A stretch of DNA of 64,000 nucleotides from Lachnospiraceae bacterium (GTDB lineage: Bacteria > Bacillota_A > Clostridia > Lachnospirales > Lachnospiraceae). This document shows, piece by piece, positions 17,163 to 25,941 of the stretch. The notes beneath the pieces are model-generated. The model had not been told where the DNA came from, searched no databases, and was given only the letters and a program-made list of their open reading frames with translations. The stretch is taken from assembly GCA_024690425.1 (NCBI GenBank), contig JAILCT010000171.1, forward strand, positions 9,423 through 73,422, in the 5' to 3' direction. The number at the start of each line of letters is the position of its first letter. The stretch's first letter is position 1. Both the position numbers and the translations under genes were made by a program.

Positions 17163-19123
17163 AAAGGATAATCTACGTTCTTAATGACAGCAGACGAAGC
17201 TTCACATATGAAAGGATATCGGGCCTGTGCGAAGCGGTAAAGAAAGCATCTGAGCCTACCAATCTTTATATCTTCAGAAGTGCAGGCTTCTCGGGATACG
17301 ATCCTTCACACAACTGTGGTGAATATAATATCTACAGGCTGCCTGATTTTGCCGACTATGACGGTATAATACTTGATATAAACAACGTTAATGTATCAAG
17401 CAAGAATGAATATGAGGCAAAAGGAACTTCCTATATCGTTGAAGCTGCCGCCTCATCGGGCAAGCCTGTCATATCCGTTGCCAACAGGATGGACGGCTTC
17501 TACTTTCTCGGTATAGACAACCGCAGGTCCATGACCTCTGTCGTATCCTTTCTCCATGACAGCTTCTATTTTACGGATTTCTGGTTTATCATGGGGCCTT
17601 CCGACAACTATGAGAACATCATGCGTACCGAAGCGATCAGGGCCTACTGTAAAGAGAACGGGATCCCTTCCGATATCCTTCGCTTCTATTCGGAGAGCTA
17701 TGCCATTGACTGCGGCATACACGGATTTGAAAAGCTGTATTCGATAAACGGCGGGAAGCTTCCCCAGGCTATTGTCTGTGCCAACGATCCGATAGCGCTG
17801 GGGGTTCTTAGAACAGCATCCTCACGCGGGATAAAGATCCCGGGGGATGTTTACGTGACCGGCTTTGACAATCTTGATATTTCCGCATACCACTCTCCCA
17901 GCATTACCACCATAGACCAGCATCAGCCGGAGCTGGGGCAGAAATGCATGGATATCTTCGAACGTATATGGGCCGGCGAAGATGTCGACAAGATAAACTA
18001 TATAAACACCACTCTGGTGGAGAGGGAGACGACAGGAGGACCCAAGCCTCCAGTAAACACCCTTAAGACCCGTGTGGCCGTCTCTGCAGAAAACGATATG
18101 TACACCGAGAAGTTCAACGACCGGATATGCACCATGCAGTACAAGATCCCTACCTGTAAGTCGATCGACGAGATATGCAGGGCTCTTGAACCATGTATTC
18201 CCGATATGAAATGCATGGGCATATGGCTGGCAATAGACAGGAAGCTCTCCGATCTTGACAGCCAGACAGAGATAGATCTTAAGACGGGCAGTATCAGGCT
18301 TAATGACTCCGCGCTTTTGTCGGAAGGGTATCCTGAGAGCATGGAGCTTGTATATGTATGGGACAAGAAAACGGGATCAAACTTTCCTCATGAAACCATA
18401 AGCAGCCTGTTTCCCACTTTCGATCATGCCAGGGGCGGGCGCAATTATATGTTCATTCCCCTTCATTTCATGGAATCCACCGTGGGATTCCTTGTGATCA
18501 GCAACGGTCTTAATCTTCTGCGTACCAGGAATATCGCGTCATTTGTAAACACGCTTACGATGGCCCTGCGTAATTTCTTTTCTTCGCAGAAGCTTGAATA
18601 TGTCAATCATCTTCTCTCGGGTATTTCAATGAGGGATAACCTGACCGGCTTATGCAACAGGTTAGGATACCACCATCTCGCGGCTCGTCTTTTTGAAGAT
18701 TTTGCCAGATCCATGAAAAAGCTTGGGATCATCTTCATAGACATGGACAGGATGAAATGGTTCAACGATACCTTCGGTCATGCATGCGGAGATGATGCGA
18801 TAAGGAGCCTTGCCTTTTCGATCAGCAAGAATATATCCGAAGGATCCATCGCAGTCCGCTTCGGCGGCGACGAATTCCTAATCCTTACTCCCGTTAAGGA
18901 AGCAGCCGATGCCGAAATGCTCATCGGCCGGATAGAAGAGGCTCTCCCCTCGGAAGCCGGAATGTTAAAGCTTCCGGATGTTCCCGGAATAAGCGCAGGC
19001 TTCGTCATTACCGATCCTGCCGAAGGGAAGACTCTCAATGAATATGTCGAAGAGGCTGACAGGCTTATGTATGATATTAAAAAGGCCAAAAGATCCGCCT
19101 CTACTCAATCTTATCGATCCTGA
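17159..19123 (+). CDS. Cytosolic LacI-like sugar-binding domain fused to GGDEF diguanylate cyclase, coupled to kduD
   Basis: This 654-residue protein lacks a helix-turn-helix, a signal peptide and membrane segments. It starts MKRIIYVLNDSRRSF and enters a LacI/GalR-type ligand-binding fold (about residues 1-285; VYVTGFDNLDISAY and the ITTIDQ stretch are typical). A GAF-like middle part follows (about 330-470), then GGDEF with an intact RFGGDEF at about residue 569; no RxxD I-site is visible. It should make c-di-GMP under control of a small ligand. The ATGA overlap with kduD strongly suggests that the ligand is a pectin-derived sugar acid (inference). Its 3' end overlaps the convergent formate dehydrogenase gene by 23 bases. 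Confidence 0.87.
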   Translation: MKRIIYVLNDSRRSFTYERISGLCEAVKKASEPTNLYIFRSAGFSGYDPSHNCGEYNIYRLPDFADYDGIILDINNVNVSSKNEYEAKGTSYIVEAAASSGKPVISVANRMDGFYFLGIDNRRSMTSVVSFLHDSFYFTDFWFIMGPSDNYENIMRTEAIRAYCKENGIPSDILRFYSESYAIDCGIHGFEKLYSINGGKLPQAIVCANDPIALGVLRTASSRGIKIPGDVYVTGFDNLDISAYHSPSITTIDQHQPELGQKCMDIFERIWAGEDVDKINYINTTLVERETTGGPKPPVNTLKTRVAVSAENDMYTEKFNDRICTMQYKIPTCKSIDEICRALEPCIPDMKCMGIWLAIDRKLSDLDSQTEIDLKTGSIRLNDSALLSEGYPESMELVYVWDKKTGSNFPHETISSLFPTFDHARGGRNYMFIPLHFMESTVGFLVISNGLNLLRTRNIASFVNTLTMALRNFFSSQKLEYVNHLLSGISMRDNLTGLCNRLGYHHLAARLFEDFARSMKKLGIIFIDMDRMKWFNDTFGHACGDDAIRSLAFSISKNISEGSIAVRFGGDEFLILTPVKEAADAEMLIGRIEEALPSEAGMLKLPDVPGISAGFVITDPAEGKTLNEYVEEADRLMYDIKKAKRSASTQSYRS

Positions 19124-21797
19124 CCGCACATACCTTGTACTCCGGGATCCTTGCGAACTTATCAAGCGCGGCATTGGTAAGTGCATTGGCATTACCGTCC
19201 GGGAAATGGAAGGGCATCCAGGTCTCACGTACAGATACCTTGTCTCCCACCCTTGCGGTAGTGACAATGGCGCCGCGCCTTGATGATACCCTGATGAGTT
19301 CTCCGTCCCTTATACCCATCCTTCCGGCATCTTCCTTGTTCATCTCAATAAATGACCGGCCTTCCTTCTCCATAAGCCCGGGTGTCTTTCCGGTCATTGC
19401 CCTGGTGTTGTAATGGTACAGTATACGTCCCGTCATCAGTATGAAGGGGTATTCTTCATCGGGCAGCTCGGCACTCTCCGTATATCTTGCCGGATAGAAC
19501 CACCCGAGGCCTCTTGCGAACTTACCCACATGCATTATCGGTGTACCCGGATGCTTTCTGTCCGTGCACGGCCACTGCAGTCCGTTTTTATCCCTGTCAA
19601 GCCTTCTGTGGCTGATCCCGGCAAAGCTCGGCGTGACGGAAGCTATCTCATCCATGATCTCATCCGGTGTCAGGTATGGCTGATCATACCCCATCCTGTT
19701 CATAAGATCGATAAAGATACTCGTATCGGCGCGCATTTCACCTTCAAGCCGCACGGCCTTCCTGACTCTCTGCACCCTTCGTTCCGTATTGGTAAAGGTT
19801 CCTTCCTTCTCGGCATAGCTGATCCCCGGAAGCACCACATCGGCAAGCGTAGCCGTCTCAGTCATGAAGAGGTCGTCCACTACAAGAAAGTCAAGACTCT
19901 TAAGGGCCTTCTTGACATGGTTCTGATCTGCATCGGTAACAACGGGATCCTCACCGAATATGAAGAGTCCCCTGATCTCCTTCCTTAAGGCCGCACCGAA
20001 TACATCGGTCGCAAATACACCGGGCTTTTTGTTAAGAGTCACGCCCCATGCCTTTTCGAACTTATCCATAACGGCTTCATCGGTCACCTTCTGGTAGCCC
20101 GGGAAATGTCCCGGCATCGCACCCATGTCGCAGGCTCCCTGGACGTTGTTCTGTCCCCTTAAGGGATTCACCCCGCATCCGCTCCGTCCGATCTTGCCGA
20201 CCATCATTGCAAGATTGCTCATGGACATAACGCCTTCGGTACCCGTAGAATGCTCGGTAACTCCGAGGCAGTAAATGATCGGAGCCTTGCCTGCACGGGC
20301 ATACATAAGGGCAGCTTCCCTTAAATGGTCAGGATCTATATGACATATCTCACCCACCTTCTCGGGTGTATACTCCATTACTATTTCCTTGAGTTCCTCA
20401 AATCCTTCCGTACGGGTCTTGATGAATTCCTCATCGCAGAGTCCCTCATTTATGATGACGTTCATCATACCGTTCGCGAATGCGACATTGGTTCCCGGCT
20501 TAAGCTTAAGGTGTATATCAGCCTGCTTGGACAGCCCTATGTCACGCGGGTCGACCACAATGAGCCTTGTTCCGCGTGCAACCGCCTGCCTTATCTGCAT
20601 TCCCACCACGGGATGGGCCTCCTCGGGATTGGAACCGACGAGCAGGATCACGTCAACATCCTCTGTTATGTCCGCTATCGGATTGGTCATGGCTCCCGAA
20701 CCGAGCGTCATGGCAAGCCCGTGGACAGATGCCGAATGGCACACCCTGGCACAGTTGTCCACGTTATTGGTACCGAAAGCACAGCGTACCATCTTCTGAA
20801 GCATATAGATATCTTCATTGGTGGAACGAGAGCAGGCAAAGCCCGCAAGCGCATCGGGACCGTACTCGTTCTTGATATTAAGAAGCCTGCCCGCTATAAG
20901 GCTCATGGCCTCATCCCAGGATGCCTGCCTGAATTCACCTGTACTTCTATCCTTAATGAGAGGATGCTTAAGCCTCTCGGGAGAATGAACGAAATTAAAG
21001 GATCCAAACCGTCCCTTTACACACAGCATTCCCTTATTGGACGGTCCCGGGGCCGGTTCCGTATCCACTATCACATTGTCCTTGACGATAAGATAATACT
21101 GACAGCCCGTTGCACAGTGAGGACAGGTCGTGAGGACCTTCTCTATGCGGCCGGGCTGGTACTTCTTCTTGTTCTTGGCAACCAATGCACCCGTAGGACA
21201 TGCCTGGGCGCAATTGCCGCATGACTCGCAATCCGTCTCCTTCCAGTCCGGACCGAAAGGCGCATCGATAAGGGTCCTTGTGCCCAGCTTGGCATTATGG
21301 AGAACCCCGTTGCCGGCAACCCTGCTGCAGGTGCTGACACATCTCTGGCAGTTGATGCACAGTTCCGGATAATAAGTAAGAAAGGGATTATCCTTTCTTG
21401 CGGGTATCCTTGCTTCATTGCCCTTATATACCGAGTCGGTTATCCCGTACTCATTGGAGAGGTCCTGCAGCTGGCAGCTTCCTGCCTTGGAACATGAAAA
21501 ACACCTTACATCATGGTTGGCAAGAAGAAGGTTAAGAACCTGTTTCCTGCTCTTTATGACCCTGTCTGAACGGGTATTTACGACCATCCCGTCTTCTACC
21601 TTTGTATTGCAGGAGGTGACAAGGTGCTCCCTGCCCTCCACTTCTACCACGCACATCTTGCATGCACCTATCTCATTGACATCCTTAAGGTAGCAGAGAG
21701 TAGGAATGTTTACATCACAGATGCGGGCAGCTTCAAGGATCGTACTGGAATCATCAACATTCTGCCTGATACCGTCTATGGTAACACTTACCTTCAT
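19101..21797 (-). CDS. fdhA: NAD(P)-linked formate dehydrogenase catalytic subunit (Mo/W-bisMGD, Cys type)
   Basis: The 898-residue protein oxidises formate to CO2 (or the reverse). In order it has an N-terminal [2Fe-2S] domain (CYLKDVNEIGACKMC and a following Cys), an NuoG-like His/Cys cluster region, two [4Fe-4S] motifs (CINCQRCVSTC, CESCGNCAQAC), the molybdopterin Fe4S4 motif (CPHCATGC) and the large bisMGD domains. The metal ligand position reads NCARVCHSASV with Cys at about residue 353, where selenoenzymes have Sec. ATG 21797 has AAGGAGG upstream and overlaps the stop of the electron-transfer subunit (ATGA); a longer reading lacks a ribosome site. It is the last gene of the gntR2-kdgF operon. 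Confidence 0.9.
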   Translation of the reverse strand: MKVSVTIDGIRQNVDDSSTILEAARICDVNIPTLCYLKDVNEIGACKMCVVEVEGREHLVTSCNTKVEDGMVVNTRSDRVIKSRKQVLNLLLANHDVRCFSCSKAGSCQLQDLSNEYGITDSVYKGNEARIPARKDNPFLTYYPELCINCQRCVSTCSRVAGNGVLHNAKLGTRTLIDAPFGPDWKETDCESCGNCAQACPTGALVAKNKKKYQPGRIEKVLTTCPHCATGCQYYLIVKDNVIVDTEPAPGPSNKGMLCVKGRFGSFNFVHSPERLKHPLIKDRSTGEFRQASWDEAMSLIAGRLLNIKNEYGPDALAGFACSRSTNEDIYMLQKMVRCAFGTNNVDNCARVCHSASVHGLAMTLGSGAMTNPIADITEDVDVILLVGSNPEEAHPVVGMQIRQAVARGTRLIVVDPRDIGLSKQADIHLKLKPGTNVAFANGMMNVIINEGLCDEEFIKTRTEGFEELKEIVMEYTPEKVGEICHIDPDHLREAALMYARAGKAPIIYCLGVTEHSTGTEGVMSMSNLAMMVGKIGRSGCGVNPLRGQNNVQGACDMGAMPGHFPGYQKVTDEAVMDKFEKAWGVTLNKKPGVFATDVFGAALRKEIRGLFIFGEDPVVTDADQNHVKKALKSLDFLVVDDLFMTETATLADVVLPGISYAEKEGTFTNTERRVQRVRKAVRLEGEMRADTSIFIDLMNRMGYDQPYLTPDEIMDEIASVTPSFAGISHRRLDRDKNGLQWPCTDRKHPGTPIMHVGKFARGLGWFYPARYTESAELPDEEYPFILMTGRILYHYNTRAMTGKTPGLMEKEGRSFIEMNKEDAGRMGIRDGELIRVSSRRGAIVTTARVGDKVSVRETWMPFHFPDGNANALTNAALDKFARIPEYKVCAVRIDKIE

Positions 21798-23626
21798 ACC
21801 CTGCCTCCTTCCAGAACGCCGCACCCAAAATGATCACACCTTAGGCATTTGGAGCATTCCTGCATCGCCTCATCAAATGACATGCCGTTCTCCACGGGTT
21901 CAAAGCTCTTCTTGCGTTCCCTGGCTGACTTATCCGTAAGGTGGACACGACCTATGTGGGTCCTGTTATTCTCCCTCGGTACGGGATATTCTATGGTGTC
22001 CGGGATCTTGTGATGGTATCCCAGGAATTCATCGATATTGACTGCCGCAACCTTACCTGCTCCGATAGCCTTGATCACCGTTGCGGGTCCGAATACACAG
22101 TCACCTCCGGCAAAGATCTTATCGTATGATTTAAGCCTGGTTGTCTCCGTGATATTGAATGTCTTCCTCTTGGGATTTACATCATATTCCGCAAAGGGCG
22201 CGGAATATATATCCTGTCCTACCGCCATAAGGACTATGTCGCAGGGATGAACTCTCTTCTCCGTATTCGCTGCCCTGACCGTAGGCTTCCCGTCCCTGTG
22301 GACCGAAGTTATCTGGGGCTGCATCTTAAGGCCGGTCACATGATTGTTCTCGTCGACCTCAACCGAATCCGGAGCGTTAAGGGTCAGAAGTTCCACCCCT
22401 TCTTCTATGGCCCCCTGGATCTCCGACGGGAGCGCGGTCATATCAACCTGTCTTCTTCTGTATATCACGGTCACTTCGTCAGCATGACAGCGGATGGCAC
22501 TCCGGCTTGCATCCATGGCGACATTACCGCCGCCGACCACTACTACCCTTTTGCCCGTGTAATCGGGGATATTCCCCCTGCCGATCTCGGCCAGTACTTC
22601 AACTGCGGAATACACTCCGTCAGCATGCGAACCTTCAACATCAACCGTCCTGCCCAGCTGGGCTCCGATCGATATATAAATGGCATCATAATCCACGGCA
22701 AGGTCTTCCATCGATATGTCCTCGGGAATGCTGACTCCGTACTTCACTTCTATATTGCCTGTTGACAGGATGGCAGTGATATCCTGATCAAGCCTGTCCT
22801 TGGGAAGCCTGTAGTTGGGTATGCCGTATCTCAACATCCCTCCAAGCTTCTCCCTTGCTTCGAACACAACGACCCTGTGGCCCATGAGCGACAGATAATA
22901 TGCTGCGGTGAGTCCCGAAGGGCCTCCGCCGATAACTGCCACCCTCTTACCGGTCGTAACGTTACAGTCGGGAACCCTGACCTGGTCAGCGGCTATCTGG
23001 TCAACAGCGAATTTCTTAAGCCCCCTTATGTTTACGGGACTGTCCAGAAGGTCTCTCCTGCACTTTTCTTCACAGGGATGCTCGCATATGAAGGCACATG
23101 CAGTCGGAAACGGATTGTCAAGACGGATGCAGTTTATCGCATCCGCATATCTGTGTTCACCTATCAGGGCTATATAATTGGGAATGTCCACGTGAGCAGG
23201 GCAGTAAGAAACGCAGGGGATCTTCTGTCCCACCTCTGCCTGGCACCTGTGATCGTTTATATGACTTATGTATTCATCCCTGAACAGATCGATGCTCTCA
23301 AGCACCACATGGGCAGCCTCGTACCCTATGGCACAGTCGGCAGTGTCTTCGATCGTGTGGCACAGGTCCGTCATCGCTTCAAGCGTCTCCATGTCTGCCT
23401 TGCCGTCAACTATATCCCTCATCATGACCTCGACCTGATACAGGCCGTCACGGCAGGGTACGCACTTACCGCAGGTCTGGCTTCTGGCGCTCTGCAGGAA
23501 TGAGAGCTGTACGGCTATCGGGCACACTCCGGGCGGGTTGCCCTTTACCCTCTTGACAAAACGATCGAGGAACTTCATCGTCTTCTCGTTCATTTCGTTC
23601 TTGTATATTACAGTCTTTTTGTACAT
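21794..23626 (-). CDS. NuoF-type 4Fe-4S domain fused to GltD-like NAD(P)H oxidoreductase, partner of formate dehydrogenase
   Basis: This 610-residue flavoprotein probably passes electrons between the formate dehydrogenase and NAD(P). Residues 30-115 match the C-terminal NADH_4Fe-4S domain of NuoF (SARSQTCGKCVPCRDG). The NuoF FMN/NADH domain is absent. Instead there is a glutamate-synthase-beta-like part with an Fe-S region (CVSYCPAH, CEHPCEEKC), an FAD site (GGGPSGLTAAYYLS), an NAD(P) site (VVGGGNVAMDASRSA) and a C-terminal CSKCLRCDHFGCG motif. It overlaps fdhA by four bases and follows kdgF by 13 bases. Whether it bifurcates electrons cannot be told from sequence. Confidence 0.85.
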   Translation of the reverse strand: MYKKTVIYKNEMNEKTMKFLDRFVKRVKGNPPGVCPIAVQLSFLQSARSQTCGKCVPCRDGLYQVEVMMRDIVDGKADMETLEAMTDLCHTIEDTADCAIGYEAAHVVLESIDLFRDEYISHINDHRCQAEVGQKIPCVSYCPAHVDIPNYIALIGEHRYADAINCIRLDNPFPTACAFICEHPCEEKCRRDLLDSPVNIRGLKKFAVDQIAADQVRVPDCNVTTGKRVAVIGGGPSGLTAAYYLSLMGHRVVVFEAREKLGGMLRYGIPNYRLPKDRLDQDITAILSTGNIEVKYGVSIPEDISMEDLAVDYDAIYISIGAQLGRTVDVEGSHADGVYSAVEVLAEIGRGNIPDYTGKRVVVVGGGNVAMDASRSAIRCHADEVTVIYRRRQVDMTALPSEIQGAIEEGVELLTLNAPDSVEVDENNHVTGLKMQPQITSVHRDGKPTVRAANTEKRVHPCDIVLMAVGQDIYSAPFAEYDVNPKRKTFNITETTRLKSYDKIFAGGDCVFGPATVIKAIGAGKVAAVNIDEFLGYHHKIPDTIEYPVPRENNRTHIGRVHLTDKSARERKKSFEPVENGMSFDEAMQECSKCLRCDHFGCGVLEGGRV

Positions 23627-23639
23627 GCCCTTACCCCGT

Positions 23640-23963
23640 TTATATGAAGTCCTCCCTCATGGGAGTGAATATGTCAAGAAGCTTAACCTCTGTGAGGCAT
23701 TCGATACCGTGCATCACATTCGGTGCGACTATATAAGTATCTCCGGTATTAAGGACGACGTCCTCCTTACCCTCCTCCTTATACTTAAGCGAGCCTTCGA
23801 TGATATAACCTATCTGCTCGTGGGGATGCTTGTGCATGGCTCCCACCGCACCCTTCTCGAACTTAAGCTCAACATTCATGATGTTGTCACTGTAGGCAAG
23901 TACCTTTCTCAATACTCCGCCGCCAAGATCCTTATACTCTTTTTCACTGTTTAACACATACAT
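23640..23963 (-). CDS. kdgF: Unsaturated uronate-processing cupin, KdgF-like
   Basis: The 107-residue single-cupin protein has GVLRKVLAYSDNIMNVEL, the metal-binding HKHPHEQIGYIIEG and the late His in APNVMHGIE. This pattern fits KdgF, which converts 4,5-unsaturated galacturonate released from pectin to the 5-keto form used by KduI. AAGGAGG precedes the ATG. It follows gntR2 and precedes the formate dehydrogenase genes. KdgF is preferred over other small cupins because KduI and KduD are encoded nearby and the operon seems to share the uronate regulator type. Confidence 0.8.
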   Translation of the reverse strand: MYVLNSEKEYKDLGGGVLRKVLAYSDNIMNVELKFEKGAVGAMHKHPHEQIGYIIEGSLKYKEEGKEDVVLNTGDTYIVAPNVMHGIECLTEVKLLDIFTPMREDFI

Positions 23964-23991
23964 TGTCTGCTTCCTCCTTCTCCATGCGCCT

Positions 23992-24663
23992 TCAGTCCTT
24001 AAACAGGTCGCTCTTGTTTTTCCTGAGTACTTCTATATCGTTCTTGAAATAAGATATGTGCTTGTAAAGAAGTGTCCTGTAACTCTCCTTGTCTTTCTGT
24101 TCTATGCATTTGATGAGCTGGCTGTGTGTTGCAAGGGTCCTGTCCTTATTGGCGTTCTCCATATCTATCAGAAGACGTATCCTGTTATAGTGAGCCATTG
24201 AATTGGCGACAAGCTCTGCTGCCAGCTCCTGGCCTGCTGCCAGGAAAGCCACGGTATGGAATTCGTTGTCACACCTTAGGTATTCATAGATCATGCCGGG
24301 ATCCGTCATCTTCTTCGACACGACCTTCATCTCCTCGTTCAGTTCCCGCATGGTCTCGATATCATCATCCGTGGCATGCTCAAAGAGTCCGTCCACAACG
24401 CCCATCTCCAGAGTCCTTCTAACAAACCACTCCTGTTCCGCCCTGTCTATATCTATTTTTGATATTACCGATGCCGACTGGGGATAGATATCCACCAGGG
24501 CCTCTCCTTCAAGCTTCACCAGGGCCTCCCTTGCAGGTGTCCGGCTGACATTGTATCTTTCGGCTATCTTGGCGGCTGATACGGGTTCTCCGGGCATAAG
24601 TGCCAGAGTCATGATGTCCCGCTTAAGCTTCTCATAGGTCTGCACATTTAATGAACTGTTCAT
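23992..24663 (-). CDS. GntR/FadR-subfamily transcriptional regulator, kdgF-fdh operon (GntR2)
   Basis: A 223-residue paralogue of GntR1 (11712) with the same winged helix (SAAKIAERYNVSRTPAREALVKLE) and FCD domain; the recognition helices are almost identical, so both should bind the same DNA sequence. ATG 24663 is chosen because GGAGAG lies upstream and because it gives the same length as GntR1; an upstream in-frame extension has no ribosome site and covers the promoter. It is the first gene of its own operon (gntR2-kdgF-flavoprotein-fdhA) and an operator sits inside its promoter, suggesting autoregulation. Confidence 0.92.
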   Translation of the reverse strand: MNSSLNVQTYEKLKRDIMTLALMPGEPVSAAKIAERYNVSRTPAREALVKLEGEALVDIYPQSASVISKIDIDRAEQEWFVRRTLEMGVVDGLFEHATDDDIETMRELNEEMKVVSKKMTDPGMIYEYLRCDNEFHTVAFLAAGQELAAELVANSMAHYNRIRLLIDMENANKDRTLATHSQLIKCIEQKDKESYRTLLYKHISYFKNDIEVLRKNKSDLFKD

Positions 24664-24707
24664 CTTAGGCTCTCCTTCATCTTGTGTTAATAGCTTGCAT
24701 ACCGGCA

Positions 24708-24721
24708 ACTGACATGTTATC
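24708..24721. promoter_or_regulatory. Candidate GntR2 operator A
   Basis: ACTGACATGTTATC lies just downstream of the gntR2 -10 box. Its position matches operator A of the dctP control region. Confidence 0.6.
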
Positions 24722-24731
24722 ATATGTTTTA

Positions 24732-24761
24732 AATATACCACACTGACATGTCAGCGGTAAA
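24732..24761 (-). promoter_or_regulatory. Promoter of gntR2-kdgF-fdh operon
   Basis: On the minus strand TTTACC (24756-24761) and TATATT (24732-24737) are spaced 18 bases with a perfect palindrome inside the spacer, the same arrangement as the dctP promoter at 16122. Confidence 0.65.
24742..24755. promoter_or_regulatory. Candidate GntR2 operator B
   Basis: ACTGACATGTCAGC contains the perfect 12-base palindrome CTGACATGTCAG (24743-24754) between the -35 and -10 boxes of the gntR2 promoter. It is the best-formed copy of the shared motif. Confidence 0.7.
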
Positions 24762-24784
24762 GATGGGATTTTGTACATAATGCA

Positions 24785-24798
24785 ACTAACATTTTAGT
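24785..24798. promoter_or_regulatory. Candidate GntR2 operator C
   Basis: ACTAACATTTTAGT lies between the gntR2 promoter and the divergent lipoprotein gene. It is 13/14 identical to operator C at 16176 and sits at a nearly equal distance from operator B. Confidence 0.55.
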
Positions 24799-24883
24799 GA
24801 AAGTTGACGATATCCCATTTTGTTTACAAAACTTCTTTTCATGTGCTATTTTGAATATGGAGTATTGTTTACAGGTAAATTAC

Positions 24884-25930
24884 ATGAGAAAGATCAAAAT
24901 CTTTATTATACTTATATCCATAATGCTTTTTGCGGGGATCACCGGCTGCTCGGCGACTAAGGACGGCAAGGCTGATCCTTCTCCTGTCCTCAACCATTTT
25001 GAGCCTATAACGGATATAGAGGAAGGCCGCAGGAATATCTATCTTATCGTCAAGATCGTGGATTCCGGGTACTGGCAGGTGATCATAAACGGGGCCATGG
25101 ATGCAGGCAGGGCCTACGGTGTAAATGTCTACTGCGGCGGGACCAGCATGGAAACGGACTGGAAAGGCCAACAGGTTCTCATAAACGAAGCTCTTGAGGC
25201 CAAGGCGGATGCCGTTATCCTTGCACCCGACGATTCTGTGGAACTTGCTTATGACATTGAACGTATCCATGATATGGGGATCCCCATCATACTAATTGAT
25301 ACGGCGGCCAACACCAACAGCTTTGATATCTGCTACATGACAGATAACCTTCTGGCAGGACAGAATGCAGCCCATGAGATGCTTGACCAGCTCCATGACG
25401 CGGGACATACGGATGAGCAGGCATTAAATGTAGGTATCATGGTCGGGCAGTCGACTTCACAGACCATAAACGAACGTCTGGCGGGTTTCTTCCAGTACTG
25501 GACCAAAAACGCTCCCGATAACTGGACCATCTCCACTGATATCATGAACTGCAACGGAAATATCGATCTGGGCGGAGAAATGGCAAGGGACTTTCTTAAG
25601 AACAATCCCGATACCGCCGGTCTTTATGCAACCAACAACGGCCCTACAAGGGCCCTGTGCCAGACAGTGGCCGAAACCGGCAGGTCAGATGTTGTTGTGG
25701 TCGGTTTCGATTTTTCAGATGAGATGAAGTCTCTGATAGAGTCCCCCGATTTTCGGGCCTCAACAATGCTTCAGAGGCAGTACGATATGAGTTATAAAGG
25801 GGTTATGACAGCGCTTGACCTCCTCAATCATAAGCAGCCGGACATCAAGTTCGAGGATACCGGGATCGTAACGGTAAACAGCGATACCCTGACGGATCCG
25901 GATGTTGTAGAAGTGCTTAAGCACAATTAG
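24884..25930 (+). CDS. Sugar-binding lipoprotein, periplasmic-binding-protein type
   Basis: The 348-residue protein starts MRKIKIFIILISIMLFAG with lipobox ITGC and continues as an RbsB-like (Peripla_BP_4) fold with INGAMDAGRAYGVNV, DAVILAPDD and VVVGFDFSDEMK. ATG 24884 is preferred over an in-frame ATG 29 codons upstream because it directly begins the lipoprotein signal; the ribosome site (CAGG) is weak. No permease or ATPase gene is nearby. The next gene, 11 bases on, is a Cache-GGDEF membrane protein, so this lipoprotein may deliver ligand to a receptor rather than to a transporter. It is divergent from gntR2. Ligand unknown. Confidence 0.85.
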   Translation: MRKIKIFIILISIMLFAGITGCSATKDGKADPSPVLNHFEPITDIEEGRRNIYLIVKIVDSGYWQVIINGAMDAGRAYGVNVYCGGTSMETDWKGQQVLINEALEAKADAVILAPDDSVELAYDIERIHDMGIPIILIDTAANTNSFDICYMTDNLLAGQNAAHEMLDQLHDAGHTDEQALNVGIMVGQSTSQTINERLAGFFQYWTKNAPDNWTISTDIMNCNGNIDLGGEMARDFLKNNPDTAGLYATNNGPTRALCQTVAETGRSDVVVVGFDFSDEMKSLIESPDFRASTMLQRQYDMSYKGVMTALDLLNHKQPDIKFEDTGIVTVNSDTLTDPDVVEVLKHN

Positions 25931-25941
25931 AAGCAGGTGCA

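Noticed and set aside
20735..20750. Selenocysteine in formate dehydrogenase
   Set aside because: The ligand codon is TGC (Cys) and no in-frame TGA exists in the gene.
20325..21224. Plus-strand open frame of 299 codons
   Set aside because: It is antisense to the formate dehydrogenase gene, has no ribosome site or recognisable motif, and mirrors the codon pattern of the real gene.
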